Assembly: GCA_006538405.1 (NCBI GenBank)
Contig: BJKQ01000004.1
Location: 62,001 to 126,000 of the forward strand
Source: Hansfordia pulvinata
Lineage: Eukaryota > Ascomycota > Sordariomycetes > Xylariales
Reading direction: 5' to 3'
Length of the DNA stretch: 64,000 nucleotides
In this document: positions 1-11,650 of the stretch, one piece after another
Layout: every line of letters begins with the position of its first letter
Numbering within the stretch: position 1 is the stretch's first letter
Notes under the pieces: generated by a model
What the model saw: only the letters and a program-made list of their open reading frames with translations
What the model was told of the DNA's origin: nothing
Databases searched by the model: none
Translations under genes and position numbers: made by a program

Positions 1-1457
1 CCGAGAACGCGGCTCTGTTCCACGAAAAGACAACTCCCAGCACGCTCGGCAAGTGGGTGGCACAGAACTCGTCCTCTTTCGGGGAGCCCGTGCCGCGCGA
101 GGCGCTGGACCTGCCCGTCTTCAATGCCTTTGCCAACGCCAAGCCGGGGTCGTCTGAACGACCCACGACGAGCAAGTCCAACAAGACAAGCCCGCAGTCG
201 TCCGTGTCCCCTGCGTCAATTCACTCCCCGCAGCTACCGCTTTCCCCCTCGACGCCCATCTCGAGGAGCGATTCGGGATTCGCCCTGACCAACACGTTGC
301 GCGAGAAGAGGTCGGGCCATTTCAGCACGGAGGACAAGGGCCGCCGCAGCTCATCATTCGGACATGCGCCACCTGTTCACCGCCCGAACGCGCCATTTCT
401 CTACGGCCATCAACAGAACCTGTCCATTTCAGCAATCTCGGTCGACTCGAAATCGTCGTACGGAGGCTATGCGCCCTCGACCTATGCCCAGTCCACCATT
501 GCCGCCTCCACGCTCATGCCCAACATGCACATTCAGCCTGTGGAGAACACGGACACAACGGTCTGGGTTGAAGGGCACTGCTTCAAATTCAACGCCAAGG
601 ACACATCCTCCAACTGTGCCATCTGCGAGGAGCGAGCGGAGGGAGACGGCTCGTACAAGTGCACAGGTTGCGGCATCAGCTGCCATGGACGCTGCCTGGG
701 ATGCGTATCTCTCGTGTGCCCCACGGCTTTCAACCCGGATAAGGTCAGAGCTGCCTTTGTGCGATGTATGGCAAGTCTGTTCTACACATACAGGAAGCAT
801 CTGGGCCGGCCTTCGCGCGAACAAAAGAGCCACGGCCAAATATACGCTTTTGACATGAGTGGGTTCATCAAAAGCTTGCCGTACGACCAACAAGAGTATA
901 CCACAATGTTGCGAGATACCCAAGGTATGTTTATCTGGCTTCCCAGCAAATTCCATGGAAACCCAATGGGGTCATATACTGACGGTTCGGTACCTACAGC
1001 ATTTAATGAATTCATCCACCAGCGGGAAACAACACCGCCTGGAAACCCGGAGATCCGCCTGTTCGACGAGATACTCGTGGCGAAGAAGTCCAGAGGCAAG
1101 CCTGGCTTGACGTCGGGCCTGTCCCGTCTGTCCACCATCCGAGCGTCCCACGGCGTCTCGAGCGGCATGCAGCCGCCGAGAAGCAAAACAGCGGTCAACT
1201 CCTACCTGACTGATGACTCGGATCACATTTGGCGTACAGCATCTGTTCCGATGCCCAGCTCCAAATTCGATGGCGAATATCGCAGCGTGACGACGCGCAT
1301 TCCGTCGCGACTGGACACATCGTTGATGAAGGAGCCGCGTGCCATTCAAGGAGTGCCGCGCTTGGAGCAGCGTAAGAAGGGCGTCATCAGAAAACAGGTG
1401 CCCAGCATGATGGGGCTCTCGCCGACCTCTCCTGTATCACCTGCCAAGTCGAGGTGA
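1..1457 (+). CDS. C1/DENN-domain protein, 3' part (gene starts before the window)
   Basis: The frame is open from the left edge, so the 5' part lies outside the window. A Ser/Pro-rich linker is followed by a cysteine/histidine cluster at about 577-720 that fits a C1 zinc finger: His first, then CAIC, CTGC, a His and further Cys. After it comes a dDENN-like tail containing KVRAAFVRCMASLFYTYRKH and FIKSLPYDQQEY. DENN proteins are Rab guanine-nucleotide exchange factors, so a role in vesicle traffic is likely. An intron at 925-999 (75 nt, GTATGT...TACAG, branch CTGAC) is a multiple of three and free of stops. Removing it joins RDTQ to AFNEFIHQRE, the expected conserved continuation. The stop is TGA at 1455-1457. 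The family call is firm; the Rab substrate is unknown. Confidence 0.8.
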   Translation, partial: ENAALFHEKTTPSTLGKWVAQNSSSFGEPVPREALDLPVFNAFANAKPGSSERPTTSKSNKTSPQSSVSPASIHSPQLPLSPSTPISRSDSGFALTNTLREKRSGHFSTEDKGRRSSSFGHAPPVHRPNAPFLYGHQQNLSISAISVDSKSSYGGYAPSTYAQSTIAASTLMPNMHIQPVENTDTTVWVEGHCFKFNAKDTSSNCAICEERAEGDGSYKCTGCGISCHGRCLGCVSLVCPTAFNPDKVRAAFVRCMASLFYTYRKHLGRPSREQKSHGQIYAFDMSGFIKSLPYDQQEYTTMLRDTQGMFIWLPSKFHGNPMGSYTDGSVPTAFNEFIHQRETTPPGNPEIRLFDEILVAKKSRGKPGLTSGLSRLSTIRASHGVSSGMQPPRSKTAVNSYLTDDSDHIWRTASVPMPSSKFDGEYRSVTTRIPSRLDTSLMKEPRAIQGVPRLEQRKKGVIRKQVPSMMGLSPTSPVSPAKSR

Positions 1458-2944
1458 TAGCCAGTCATTCTGGTCATTATTTTCAGTCGAAGGGCGCTCC
1501 GGAGCACTTGATCAGATACCTATTGCTTCTATAAAACCAGGATTTGACACGGTACGCCCACTGCAAGTTGGGAGTGGGTGTTACATAATTGAGATAAGAA
1601 GAGGGTCTACATTGGCGCCACACATATCCAAATTGTGCCCGGACACACGCCCTCTCAGATGTGCCAGGGTGCATTATCCCCCATAGTTGAGTGGAAGAGG
1701 GTCGCCGACGAATGAGGCTCGCAGCATGTAAGAATATCGAAGTTCTTCCGTAGCCTACGAGGCCACGAGGATAATATTAGACAGCATAGACGGGGGAGCG
1801 AGTGGGCATGAAGCGGTAACGGTAAGAGGACACCGCCGTGTATAGATTATGCTGTATCTAGCTTGGACCGCGAGATGATGAGCCTGCCTCGTTCAGGTTA
1901 CATATAAAGGAGACTCTCCAGGCTTTGCCTTGTCGGCCGCCAGTGTCCTTGATGCCGCTTAAGGGGAACAAGCCCAGGAGCCCGGGCTGAACATACCAGC
2001 AACGAAGCCATGGGTTCGACCATCTTTCTCGACAACACTGTGTGCCCCAAGCGTCACTGTTTTAAAGTTCCGCGCAAAAGATCTTCCCAGAAGTGCTTGA
2101 GTCGCAGAGACTCGCTATGCTCGTTTCTGAGAGCGCTCCCGAGTTCAAAATCTGGCGGTACATGAGCGCCAGAGGTTTGCGAGAAGGTGTTTCCACATCT
2201 TGAGGATCCCAGCTGGCCCAGATCGGTGGCAGACAGCAGCTACTCGTAGCTGGCTGTTATTTGCCACAACCGGCAGGTATTCACGTCTGCATGCCGGTTG
2301 CACTACGCCCTCTTAAGTTTACTTGTCAAGCCCGAGTATTCCGAGCAGTCGCACTTTCACTGCCATGCGTCATTCTTGACTTCCCCCACGGCTGCGCTGC
2401 GCGTCTGCGCCATGGTCGGGGCAAGATGATGAGCTCGTCTGCGTCGCCCCCTCAAGAGCCTGGGCAAGATCAGTGGTCACGCCCGATCTCGAGGCGCCCA
2501 TGCTCGCGGCCCAGGCGCGGCGCAGGTGCTGTGGTCGCTATGATCAGCCGCTCTGGCTGAGCGGTCAGGTCAAAATCGACAGTGGTAATGCATATGAGTG
2601 AATGATCGGCCTGGCTTTTCGGTGCATATCGTCCGGGCGACGCGGCCGAGCGGAAGTGTCCAGCACCTCAACATGGATGCCTCGACGCGGACTTTGGCTG
2701 TTGACACTCGGACACTGCGGCAGGCGGTTCTGAGCTGATGTGCCTCGATGCGCGATTAGACTCTCGCGTGCAGGTCACCTGCTCGCCGTGTGGCCAGGTG
2801 CTCTAGAGACTATTGACAAAGTCTGATTGATCGGTGACGCCCTGGGTCAAGCCTCATACATGCCCGACCAAGAGCGCGGTGACGTGTCTGTGGCCGTTGT
2901 CTTGCTCATCCCGTGCAGCGAATCGCACGCCCAAAGACGTAAGC
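1458..2944. other. intergenic, about 1.5 kb
   Basis: This lies between two genes whose 3' ends face each other. Open frames here (for example 2261-2560 +) are short, lack recognisable motifs and have no splice-linked partners. I see no RNA gene or repeat. Confidence 0.5.
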
Positions 2945-4019
2945 TCACCTGGCTACCCTGGCGCCCAGTTTGCCGGTAGTGAGAAAGCCCTTGTTGCCCA
3001 TCTCGCTCCGCCAGCCGATGCCGAGGACGCCGAAGACGAGGCGGCCGTCGGCGTCCTCAGACGGGGGCGGAACGTCAGGGCCGGGGCCTCCTCGACGATG
3101 AAGCAGCACTGCTCGACGTCGGCGGGGTGGAGAACAGGCTTCTGGCTGGCGCTGATGTCCCAATTGCAGTCGGTGTAAGCCAGTCCTGGCTCGAGGTCGA
3201 GGCCGACACTCTCGAGCTGCATCACGTCCTCGGAGCAGTTCTCAAGCTGAGCCTCCATTACCCATCGGCGGCGCTGCTGCTGCTGATCCTCGCGATTGGG
3301 CCCAGAAGGCAACAGCGGGCTGACCTTGGTACGGACAATGAGAGAGCCCTTGCAGATGAACTGGTAGAGCTTTCGGAAGGTGCGTGCCTTGCCCGATGTG
3401 TCGGTGGCCTCGTAGTAGGATACGGTGACGGCGAGCACGTGGTTGCCCTCCTCCTTGAGGTCAAAGTTGACAATGCGCTGCAGGGTGTGGCCGGGGGCCA
3501 GGTCGGTGCCGGCGAGGGGGTCGAGGCTGTCCGGGTCGGCTGGGGGAGGGCCAAGAGCCAGCCTCTGGACGGTGGAGGAGCCGGGGGTCTTCATCTCGGC
3601 GTCGATGCGCACGTCGCGGGTGAACTTGGGCGGGGCGCCGGGGGCGTCGAGCGCGTCGTGGTTGGCGCAGAGAGTGCAGCTGAAGGTCTCGCCGACATAA
3701 GCGGAGCCGAAGGACGGGGGCAGGTTGAGGATAGGCGTCAGCATGAAGGGGTGCGGGTTGGACGGGGCGTCGGCGTAGGCCAGTGAAGCTGACATGGCTG
3801 TGGTGCTGCCAGGGGCGTCATGGTCTCCGGTCGCAGAGGGCGGTGTCGGGGGCACCAAGGTGTGCTGCGGCACGAGTGATGGCCGAGACAGACTGGAAGA
3901 AGAGATCGTCAGTCCGTGAGGTTGCGGGAGCGCGCGAGGGGGGCTTACCGGAGAACCTTGAGCGAGACGGAGTGTGGCTCCTTTGCCGGATCGATGGAGG
4001 GAAAGCGTTGGTGGCTCAT
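2945..4019 (-). CDS. TRAPPC13: TRAPPC13-like protein (DUF974), one apparent frameshift
   Basis: Subunit 13 of the TRAPP tethering complex acts in ER-Golgi and Golgi traffic. Exon 1 (4019-3949) begins MSHQRFPSIDP and ends HSVSLKVL. An intron at 3948-3893 (56 nt, GTAAGC...TTCCAG) splits an Arg codon, after which the frame runs LSRPSLVPQHTL. The DUF974 hallmark LPPSFGSAYVGETFSCTL follows, then a domain ending QCCFIVEE. The conserved end, VFGVLGIGWRSEMGNKGF, is in the next frame, so one base seems missing at about 3060-3090, where there are runs of four and five G on the + strand (3083-3086 and 3063-3067). No intron fits between the two halves. With one base restored the protein is 339 aa and stops at 2945. 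A short extra 3' exon cannot be excluded, since GTGAGC follows the coding end. Confidence 0.8.
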
Positions 4020-5339
4020 GGTCGACGTGGCATTGCCCTGACGGGATGTGTGTCCACTACAGAAGCGAAGCAAAGCAGATGACCGAGAGCAAGCAGAGGC
4101 TGCGCCGGAAGCAAAAGCGGAAGCAAGGTCGGCAGTGAAGGTGGAGATGGAGGCTGCTGTTGTGGCGTGAGGGTCGGAGAAGGTGGTGGTCCAGGGACCA
4201 AGCCGAGATCTAAAACCAACCTCCAGCTTATTACCAGGTGCACCTACGGCCGGCCCCAGCACCCCAGGCGCCCAGCTACAGCTCCAGTGGGCTGTAAGTG
4301 GGGTGGTCACATTGGATCCATTGGAACCCTGAAGGCGGGGCCCTATGTACCTCCTGCCCTGCGGCTCCAGTGCCTTTGGCGCTGCCATCATCCAGGTGCG
4401 CTCATCACCTGCTGCAGCCGCACAACTGTGAGTACATGTACCATTCAAGTTGACGACTCTGTCACAGACATTGTGAGAGGACTGCCTGCGGAAGAAATTT
4501 ACAGACATAATCCAGGTCCTGTCTAGTTGCAGCTGCGTTGAATCATCAGTCTATTTCTATCTGCTTCTCGGCCACGTGGCTGGAGGGGCCCTAATTGTTC
4601 ACCAAACCACAAGCCACCAGAGCTCATGACACGTCCTCAACGAAACTGCTTGCGAGAGCGCGACGGCTTGGATAGGTGTGTAGGTAGGCATGCGGCGGGT
4701 GACGTCGATTATTCCACACTGTGATCCTGACAGAACGTGGCACAGGCCTCCTCTGCGGTAGCGCAGCTTGAAACTTCTGCACCCAATGGAATCCTCTTCT
4801 CCGTGGCCATGGCCATGGTCAATGACCATATGAATGCGCCCGCTATGTTGGAATGGGACGTCAAGATAAACACATCAGCATGTCATATCCTGACCATGGC
4901 GTGCTTGGCTGTCTGACCAGTCGTTGCGGGGGTGGCCGATTGTCGCTTCGCGCATCGGGTAACACAAAGCCAGTTCTCCCTCGTGGCCTGAGACTTTGCC
5001 TCTGCTCAGACGTCGTCAAAAGGAAGAGTGGCCGGCCCCAACAAGAACTGGTGGATCAGCCCGTCCGGAAACAAGGTCTTTCTGAGCCTCCTCGCGGCGT
5101 ATGTCGCTTGACCTTGGGAAGAACGATAAATCAATGCGCCAGCGACAGGCACGGCTCCTTCTAAATCGCACCACCCTCATAACCTCGCCGCTGGCTACAG
5201 CAGCCGGTTTAGCGGGTCGTCCATGACTGATGCGTTCGTTACTGCCAAGAAAGCAGCGCACTTCAGATCTCGACCAGGCAGGATGTCTCCCAAACTGGCT
5301 AGACACTTTCAACATATTCAATGCGGGACGCGCTGGAAA
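4020..5339. other. intergenic, about 1.3 kb
   Basis: Promoter side of the TRAPPC13-like gene and 3' side of YPI1. I see no gene with motifs or splice support here. Confidence 0.5.
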
Positions 5340-6040
5340 TCAAGAAGCATCAGGTCCGTTGCCAGGCGCCTTGCGCCGGGGCCGGGGCTGCTTCTCGTAT
5401 GCGTTGGGGCTCGGCCGCCGCCTCCGCCCGCCGTCCTTGTGTTTGCGCCCTGCGGCGGAGGAGCTGCCGGGCTCGCCGTCGTCGCGCTCGCCGTGCTCGT
5501 GCTCCCCGCAGTCGTGATCGTCGCGATGCCCCTTGTCGTCGCCGCCCTCGTCTTGCTCGCTCTTCTGTCTCTTCTGCTGCTGCAGGCGCCGCCGGGCCGC
5601 GTCGCGGGGGTCGTAGTTGGGTCGGCGGCCCGGGCCGGCGTCCGAGTCCGAGTCCGACGAGGACGACGAGGACGAAGACGACTCGTCGGACGACTCGCCA
5701 ACGGCGCGGGGCGCGTGGTAGATGCAGCACACTACGAGGCAGGAACACGTCCGGTCAGCGTGTGCCCGGGTGACAGGGGGGGAGGGGGCATACCCTTGGA
5801 GCTCTTGCGGCCGAGCCCCTCGTTGTTCACGACGTCGTTGGCCCAGCGGACACGGGGACCTGAAGGCGGGTGGTAGGCGCCGCGCAGCCGGAGAATGGGC
5901 TGCGGCGAGTGGTAGCTGTGCGCTTCGCCGGCATCGGCGCCGCTCTGCGCGGTTGGAGGGGCCTCAACCTGGGTGTGCGAGCCTTGCCCTTGGCGTTGCT
6001 GACGCTGCCGGCTCTGGGACGGTGTCGCTGAGGGGGGCAT
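5340..6040 (-). CDS. YPI1: type 1 phosphatase regulator Ypi1 (PPP1R11/inhibitor-3 family)
   Basis: Ypi1 is a small, mostly disordered nuclear regulator of protein phosphatase 1 (Glc7). Exon 1 (6040-5794) carries the PP1-docking core VRWANDVVNNEGLGRKSSK. An intron at 5793-5732 (62 nt, GTATGC...CGTAG) splits a Val codon. Exon 2 (5731-5340) opens VCCIYHAPRAVGES, the family signature, and runs into a long Ser/Asp tract and a basic Arg/Lys tail. The first ATG in frame, at 6040 (MPPSATPSQSRQ), is chosen. The frame is open further upstream but has no ATG there, so an extra 5' exon is possible. The predicted length is 212 aa. Identity is clear from the docking and CCIYH motifs; only the exact start is in doubt. 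Confidence 0.88.
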
Positions 6041-6980
6041 TTCTGGCGGGGTCGTTTGGCCGGTGTTGACGTTGGCGGGCGCCGTCGTTTGCGGTGAGTG
6101 AGCTGAAGCGAAAACGACGCCTATCGTCAAAGATGTCGGCTCGGAGCGGTTAGGTTTTTCTCGATGCCTGCGGCGTGCGACCAGCCGGGCGAGGTCAGCT
6201 GGCTCGGCTGCCTGGGAGAAGAGTCACAGGTCGAGGAGGAATATGATGGTAGGTGGCTGGAGCCGAGTGGCCAGTTGGTATCCAGAACGTTGGGTCTGCA
6301 ACTTAGGTGGTCGACTGAGGATCGTGGATCGTATGGAGGTAGCCTCGTGGCAGGTGGTACTACATGTACATAGGTATCCATATCTAAGGTAATAAACTCG
6401 AATCATGGATGCCCCGCGTTTGCAGGACGTGGCGCCTGCGGTCATTGGTGGGGCGGCAGTGGACGCGTCGCCCGCCCCAGTGACGACTTAAAGGAGGTGC
6501 CACGGGTGCCCAGGGCTAACTAAGAACCCCGCTGTCAGACGTCCAGTCCAGCCGTCAAATGCCCCTATAATTAAATCCGTGCCAGCGCCCATGTCTACCT
6601 CACTCTGCACACCTCCAGCTGTGCCGCGCATCTCTCGTCAAGTACGAGTGGCATCCGTTAGATGTACCTTCAATCTTGAAACCACATCCAACGCATAAGG
6701 TATGGGTAGGTAGGTACTGGCTACATGTGTACAACTGGAGTAGCCCACATGAAGGGAGACTTCGTCGAGAAGAGAGCATAGACCTGCTTACGCATTCTTC
6801 ACCATGTGGAATCCAATCTAGGTACCTCAGCACCTAAGGTAGCGAACGAAACTTGAAAGACTCATCTAGATAAATTACATCATGTACATTTGGGTATAGG
6901 TTGGACGAGGTATGTAGCTGCTCGCCTTTCCGGTATCCTCCCACTCCTGGACGAGCCTCCCGCGATCTATCTCTCTGCAT
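6041..6980. other. YPI1 upstream region and GEP3 3' flank
   Basis: About 0.9 kb with no supported gene. It contains TAGGTA/CCTAAGGT-type motifs at about 6700-6720 and 6820-6841, like those in several other intergenic stretches of this window. Confidence 0.45.
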
Positions 6981-9268
6981 CTATCTCTCTGCCTGTCGTC
7001 GTCGCATCTTCTCCTGTTTCTTCGCTCCCTTCATGCTCTTGCGAGGCCTCGACTTCCGCTGCTTCGCCGTGAGCCGCCGCTGGTTCAGCAGCCACCCGTT
7101 CAACGGCCGCCGGCTGCTCACAAACCGCCCCTCGGGCGAGTACACATCCACCACGGGCCAGTTGGGCTCTCCATCTGTCGCCCCCTTGTTGTGCCTGTCC
7201 AACGCCGCCTTCGCTGCTGCTGCTGCTGCTGCTCCCGTCGCCTCTTTCTGCTTCAAAGCCTTCTGTTTCGGGTCCTCCCGGCGACTGCCTCCAACCTTTC
7301 CATGGCAGTCAACTCTCGCTGCGGCTCCGCCGCCACTTCCGTCTGCGTCTCGCCATGCTGCTCCGCTTGCTGTCCGCCATTGATGCTGCCGCCTTCAGGT
7401 CCCCGCCCGTAGAGATCAAACTTCCGCACCTGTGCCGTCAGCTCAACCCAGCCAACACCTTCAATCAGGATGTCGGTGGAAAGAACGGCATACGGGAGTC
7501 GCGCCGGATCCAAGCCCACCGCATCCTTGCGGGTCAATGGGCCCAGTCGCTGTTTCGTCACATCCCACTTCAGTGCAAACGAGCCCGCGTGCTTGATCGT
7601 CTCGCCCGTCCCTGGCTCCGCGATCGTCTCCACGTTCAGCTCGCTATACTGGCCCTGTATCTCGATCGCTTTCTCCGTCCTGGTCAGGTGGGGCTTGATA
7701 GGGGTGAAGCAATACGAGAGGATAAGGGGAAAGTATGTTCGTGGCGTGATTCGGATCAGCCCGCCCAAGAGGAGCGACTGGCCCGGCTTGATGGTCTGCT
7801 GCTCAGGTACCACGCGCTTCCGCATCACGAGGGACGATCGATGCTCCTTCCGCACATACTTCTCCAGGCCGGTACGCTCGAGGCCGGGGAGATCGATCAG
7901 CTCGCCTCGCCCGTTGCCAAATGGCACGCGGATGGGCGAAGCCGTGGTTCCGGGCAAGTCAGAGACAATTGGCATTTCAGGGTATGCTGTCTCGACAGGT
8001 GCCGGCGTGAGCAGGGCGCCCTCCTCCGGGTCTTCTAGATCTTCCAGATCTTCAACCTGATCCGTTATCTGTGAGGTTTTCTCCGAGGAGCCCGATTGGC
8101 GATACATGTCGACCGAGATTTGGTGCTTCGAAGGGTCCCAGTCCATCCGACCCTTGGGAAAAACAGCTTCGAACAGTTGGCTCTTTCCCACGTTGACTTT
8201 TCCAACCAGCCAGCCGGCGCCACCGCGTTCCCAGATGTCTTCCCTGAGCTCCTCGGTCCACCAGCTTCGCTTGGAGCTCACGCAGCGTATGTTTCCGAGG
8301 CGGATATTGCGGCCACTACGGCCAAGGGCGTCGCGAAGAACCTCTTGCAGGTAGGGAACGAGTTTGTCGACCTGTTGCTTGCTGGGGGCCAGAAGATCGG
8401 AACGCGTGATGACGAAGCTCAGCTCCGTCTTCTGGCCGTGATAGAACCGACCCGCACGAGACCTGCGGTTCTTGCTGCGAAGCGGCATGAGATCGAGCAG
8501 CTGGGAGATTTTCGGGAGCAGAGACATGGGAAAGTCGGCGGCATCGAGGACGTGGTAGACATGGTTGTACTTGTAAGGAGACTCAAGCAGGGTGTCGCGA
8601 ATGGAATCTATGTCGGGGTGGTAGATGGGCTGGCCATCTTTGTTGTGCAGCAGGTTGTGGCACCTGCGGCAGAGCGGCTTCTTCTGGGGCGTCGTGGAAG
8701 TGCGTGCCAAGCGTTCCTCCTCTCCGGGGGCCATGCTCAGAGCGAGAGCGTCCATGTCCACGCCTTGGCGCTCAAGGTCTTTGGGGTTGAGTCGGCTGAT
8801 TGTTTCGGCAAAGATCCGTTCCTCCTCGCGGTGTGCCGGCTCGCGGCGGGGCTTCAGGGGCGCGACGCCGAGGTATTTGCGAATGCCATTGCGGGAGAGG
8901 TCATAGTAGCCGGGCTGGTCAGGGTAGGAAAACTGCGAGAGGGCGCCACAGCCATAGCACTGCTTGGGCAGCTTGTGTACGGGCAGGGATTCAACGCCAT
9001 TGGTTCCGGCACCGGGAGAGTCGGTGGTGTCGGGGTCGGCGGGGATGTCGAGGCGGGAGTCGTGGAGCGGAATTGGAGACTGCTGCAGGCGGCACGAGGT
9101 GTAGAGAGAGCGAGGAGCTGGGGCGTTGCTGGCGAGGGGCGATATGGATCTGGAGGGGGAGGGGCACAGAAACAGAGGCAGCTCAAAGGGCCGTCGGTGG
9201 TGAGGGCGCTCAGTCACGCGCAGCGCCGAGTTGAGCCATCGCGAGGTGGATGGCGAGACGCGGTGCAT
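6981..9268 (-). CDS. GEP3: mitochondrial circularly permuted GTPase Gep3/Mtg3 (YqeH family), one apparent frameshift
   Basis: Gep3 (Mtg3) is a mitochondrial GTPase linked to small-subunit ribosome assembly and to prohibitin genetics. The basic, acid-poor N-terminus (MHRVSPSTSRWLNSALRV) fits a targeting sequence. A zinc site (CYGCG near residue 104, CRRCHNLLHN near 200) precedes the GTPase motifs in permuted order: G4-like ITRSDLL, G5-like CVSSK, G1 GKVNVGKSQL, then SDLPGTT and DLPG. The main frame ends prematurely after TAMER. The expected C-terminus (PVVDVYSPEGRFVSSRRPLN, then a basic tail) is in the next frame to 6981. One base added to the A run at about 7297-7299 joins them as MEKVGGSRREDPKQK, giving 762 aa. 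A deletion artefact is likelier than truncation, because the downstream part is fully conserved in character. No introns are seen. Confidence 0.87.
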
Positions 9269-9902
9269 GCTCGGGACGGGCAGAAAGACTGCGTATGATG
9301 CAGTGGCGACGACGGGGAGAGGGTGACAGGTGGGAGGTCAGGACAGAGGCGAAAGGAAGGGAGGGGCCGGGTCAAGGACCACTTGATTGCGGTGTCTGTG
9401 GCAGACTCGGATCGTGAAGACGACCGACCGTAGAGGAATGGGTAGGCTGTCGCGACTGGACCAACGTGAGCTTACCTAAATTTTCGCATCGCGCGATGGC
9501 CTGCGCCAGGGGTCTGCGCGATGACGTCCAGTCAAGTCCACGCCATTGGCTTCGTACTCGTACTCCGCAGAAGTCTAGGTAGTTAGTCGTCTTCTGCCAG
9601 AGCTTCTACAGTGGTATTATTTGTCGGCCAGGTGGGATTTACCCCATTCGTGGATGGGTTTCACAGAGCTCCAGGAGGTAGTACGATATCCGTACCCGAC
9701 AGAGGTACCCACCTTCGCCCGTGCCTGGATGCTCTCAGCTTCAGCTCTCCTCCACCACCACCACCATACACTCTCCCCTCGATCATCACCACAAGAGGAA
9801 GCAACACAGCCCATCTCATTCTTCTAGACCCTCGCGCGCGCGTGCTCCCACACTCCTATAGCCTAAGAGACCCCAACGCCATTCGCCCCAGCCTCGATCG
9901 AA
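9269..9902. promoter_or_regulatory. divergent promoter region, GEP3 / GET2
   Basis: About 630 bp separate the two divergent start codons. The GET2 side is a pyrimidine-rich leader with a short CAC repeat at about 9755-9772. No defined promoter element can be named from sequence alone. Confidence 0.45.
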
Positions 9903-11026
9903 ATGACCGAGTCGGTACAGCCCGTCGAGGACGCGGCGGCCGCCCGCGCCGCCGAGCAGGCACGTCTGCGCAAGGAGCGCCGCGAGGCCAAGATCAAGGC
10001 CGGCGGCTCGGCCCGCCTCAACAAGATCACCGGCCTGGGCGGAGGTGTCCAGCGAGGTCTGTCCGTCCCCTCCTCAAGTCCTTTTCTCTCCCGCCTCCTG
10101 TTTCCGCTCTCGCTAACGTGACCCTTCCTCCCTCGGTTCCAGACCCTCCTACTGCCCCGCCTACCGACTCGGCGACCACGACTGGAGCCTCTCCCTCACC
10201 TGCGCAGACCCCTGCACCCTCCGGCCAACAGGACCATGACGACCCAGAGGAGGTCATGATTTCCGAGCACCACTACACCCCGCGACAGACCCCGCGGTTC
10301 GACAACAACTCCGAGGCCCAGCTGCGCCAGATGATGATGGGCCTCGACCGGCCCTCCCCTGCCGCCTCGGGTCCCACCACCCCCGGAAGCATGCCTCCCG
10401 GCACTGAGGAAGATCCCATGATGAAGATGCTGTCCCAGATGATGGGCGGCGGCGCCCCAGGCGCAGGCGGAGGACCCCCCGGCGCCAACCCCTTCGCCGG
10501 GACCCCCATGGAGAGCCTCTTCGCAGGCGCCGCGAACAATATGGGCCAGCAGCAGCAGCAGCAGGTCCCGCCACACCAGCAGCAAGCCAGCCGCAGCGCC
10601 AGTCTCTGGCGCATCGCCCACGGCCTCTTCGCCCTCGGTCTGGGTCTCTACGTCGCGCTGACCACAACCTTTGCCGGCACGTTTGCCGAACGCCAGGACC
10701 CGACGGCCGCCGCGTCCTTCTCTGCCGACTCAGGCTCGGACTTTGACGCCACCGGCGGCCTCGAGCCCACCCGCGCCTACTTTTTCTACCTCTTCACCTC
10801 CGTCGAGGCCCTGCTCCTGACCACGCGCTTCATGATCGACAGCAAGACCGGCGCGGCCGCCGCCCCGCCTCCAGGCATGCTCGGCACTGCCATCGGTTTC
10901 CTCCCGGCCCCGTACGGGCGTTACGTCCTTCACGCCCTGCGCTACTTCCAGATCCTCACCACCGTACGTTCCGACGCCCTGGCATGTGTTTTTGTGCTCG
11001 GCGTCTGCTGTTGGCTGAGATCGTGA
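9903..11026 (+). CDS. GET2: GET complex subunit Get2
   Basis: Get2 is the ER membrane receptor, with Get1, for Get3 carrying tail-anchored proteins. The N-terminus has the basic cytosolic Get3-binding helix (RLRKERREAKIKAGGSARLN), followed by the conserved KITGLGGGVQR. An intron at 10057-10142 (86 nt, GTCTGT...TTCCAG; the donor is weak) is required because exon 1 joins to DPPTAPPTDS in another frame. A disordered linker with a Gly/Pro-rich and poly-Gln section follows, then three hydrophobic segments: SLWRIAHGLFALGLGLYVAL, YFFYLFTSVEALLL and DALACVFVLGVCCWL. A GTACGT donor-like site before the last segment is not used in this model, since reading through it gives the expected last membrane helix. 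Length is 345 aa. Confidence 0.87.
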
Positions 11027-11650
11027 ACCTGGCTGGCTGAACCACGTGGCTACGTCGCTGTTTGTGCTTGTTGGGCCGATAGCTACAGCTTTTTAGTCAG
11101 AATAGAAAATCCTTCTTGGAGAATAAAACCTACTGTTTCAGATCTGCGCGTATGCGCCATTGCAAATGTTTTATTTTCTTGGCGAGGCGTACCGGCAGCT
11201 ATTCCGTCTCACGCCTCAGTCATCCGGTGTTCCTAACCCAACAGCTAGGGGGTCTCATTGTAGGTGATGAATCAGGCAGGCTTGAGTGTATCTTCTTCGG
11301 CGACGGACTCCTCATTGTTGATCTCACGCGCATTTGGGGCTCAGCATTAGAAGTGAGTAACGAAAACAAACATCTCATATAGCGCTCTGTTGTGCAACTC
11401 ATTCAGGTCATAATTCATTATCTCATCAACCCCACCACATGCGCTAAGTTCGCGCACGATTAATGATACACGGAAGCTTGATTCAGACTGCAACACCAGT
11501 AATTGCGAAGCCGCAGTCAGCGTCATTAGATTATTAGATGTTACAAGGCACACAAGCCAATGTTTGAACGTTGTTGCGTCTCAGACTGACGATAGCGTGT
11601 GACAATGAACCTTGGCCACAGTAACCTGATCATTCTCGAGAATGGACGGT
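11027..11650. other. convergent 3' region, GET2 / mug190
   Basis: About 620 bp of lower-GC DNA between converging 3' ends, holding terminators and 3' UTRs. No gene is seen. Confidence 0.45.

Noticed and set aside
8096..9298. 400-residue open frame on the plus strand
   Set aside because: Antisense to GEP3, whose GTPase and zinc motifs fix the coding strand.
10963..11026. GTACGT donor near the end of GET2 as a last intron
   Set aside because: Reading through gives the expected third membrane helix and a stop. No acceptor restores a better C-terminus.
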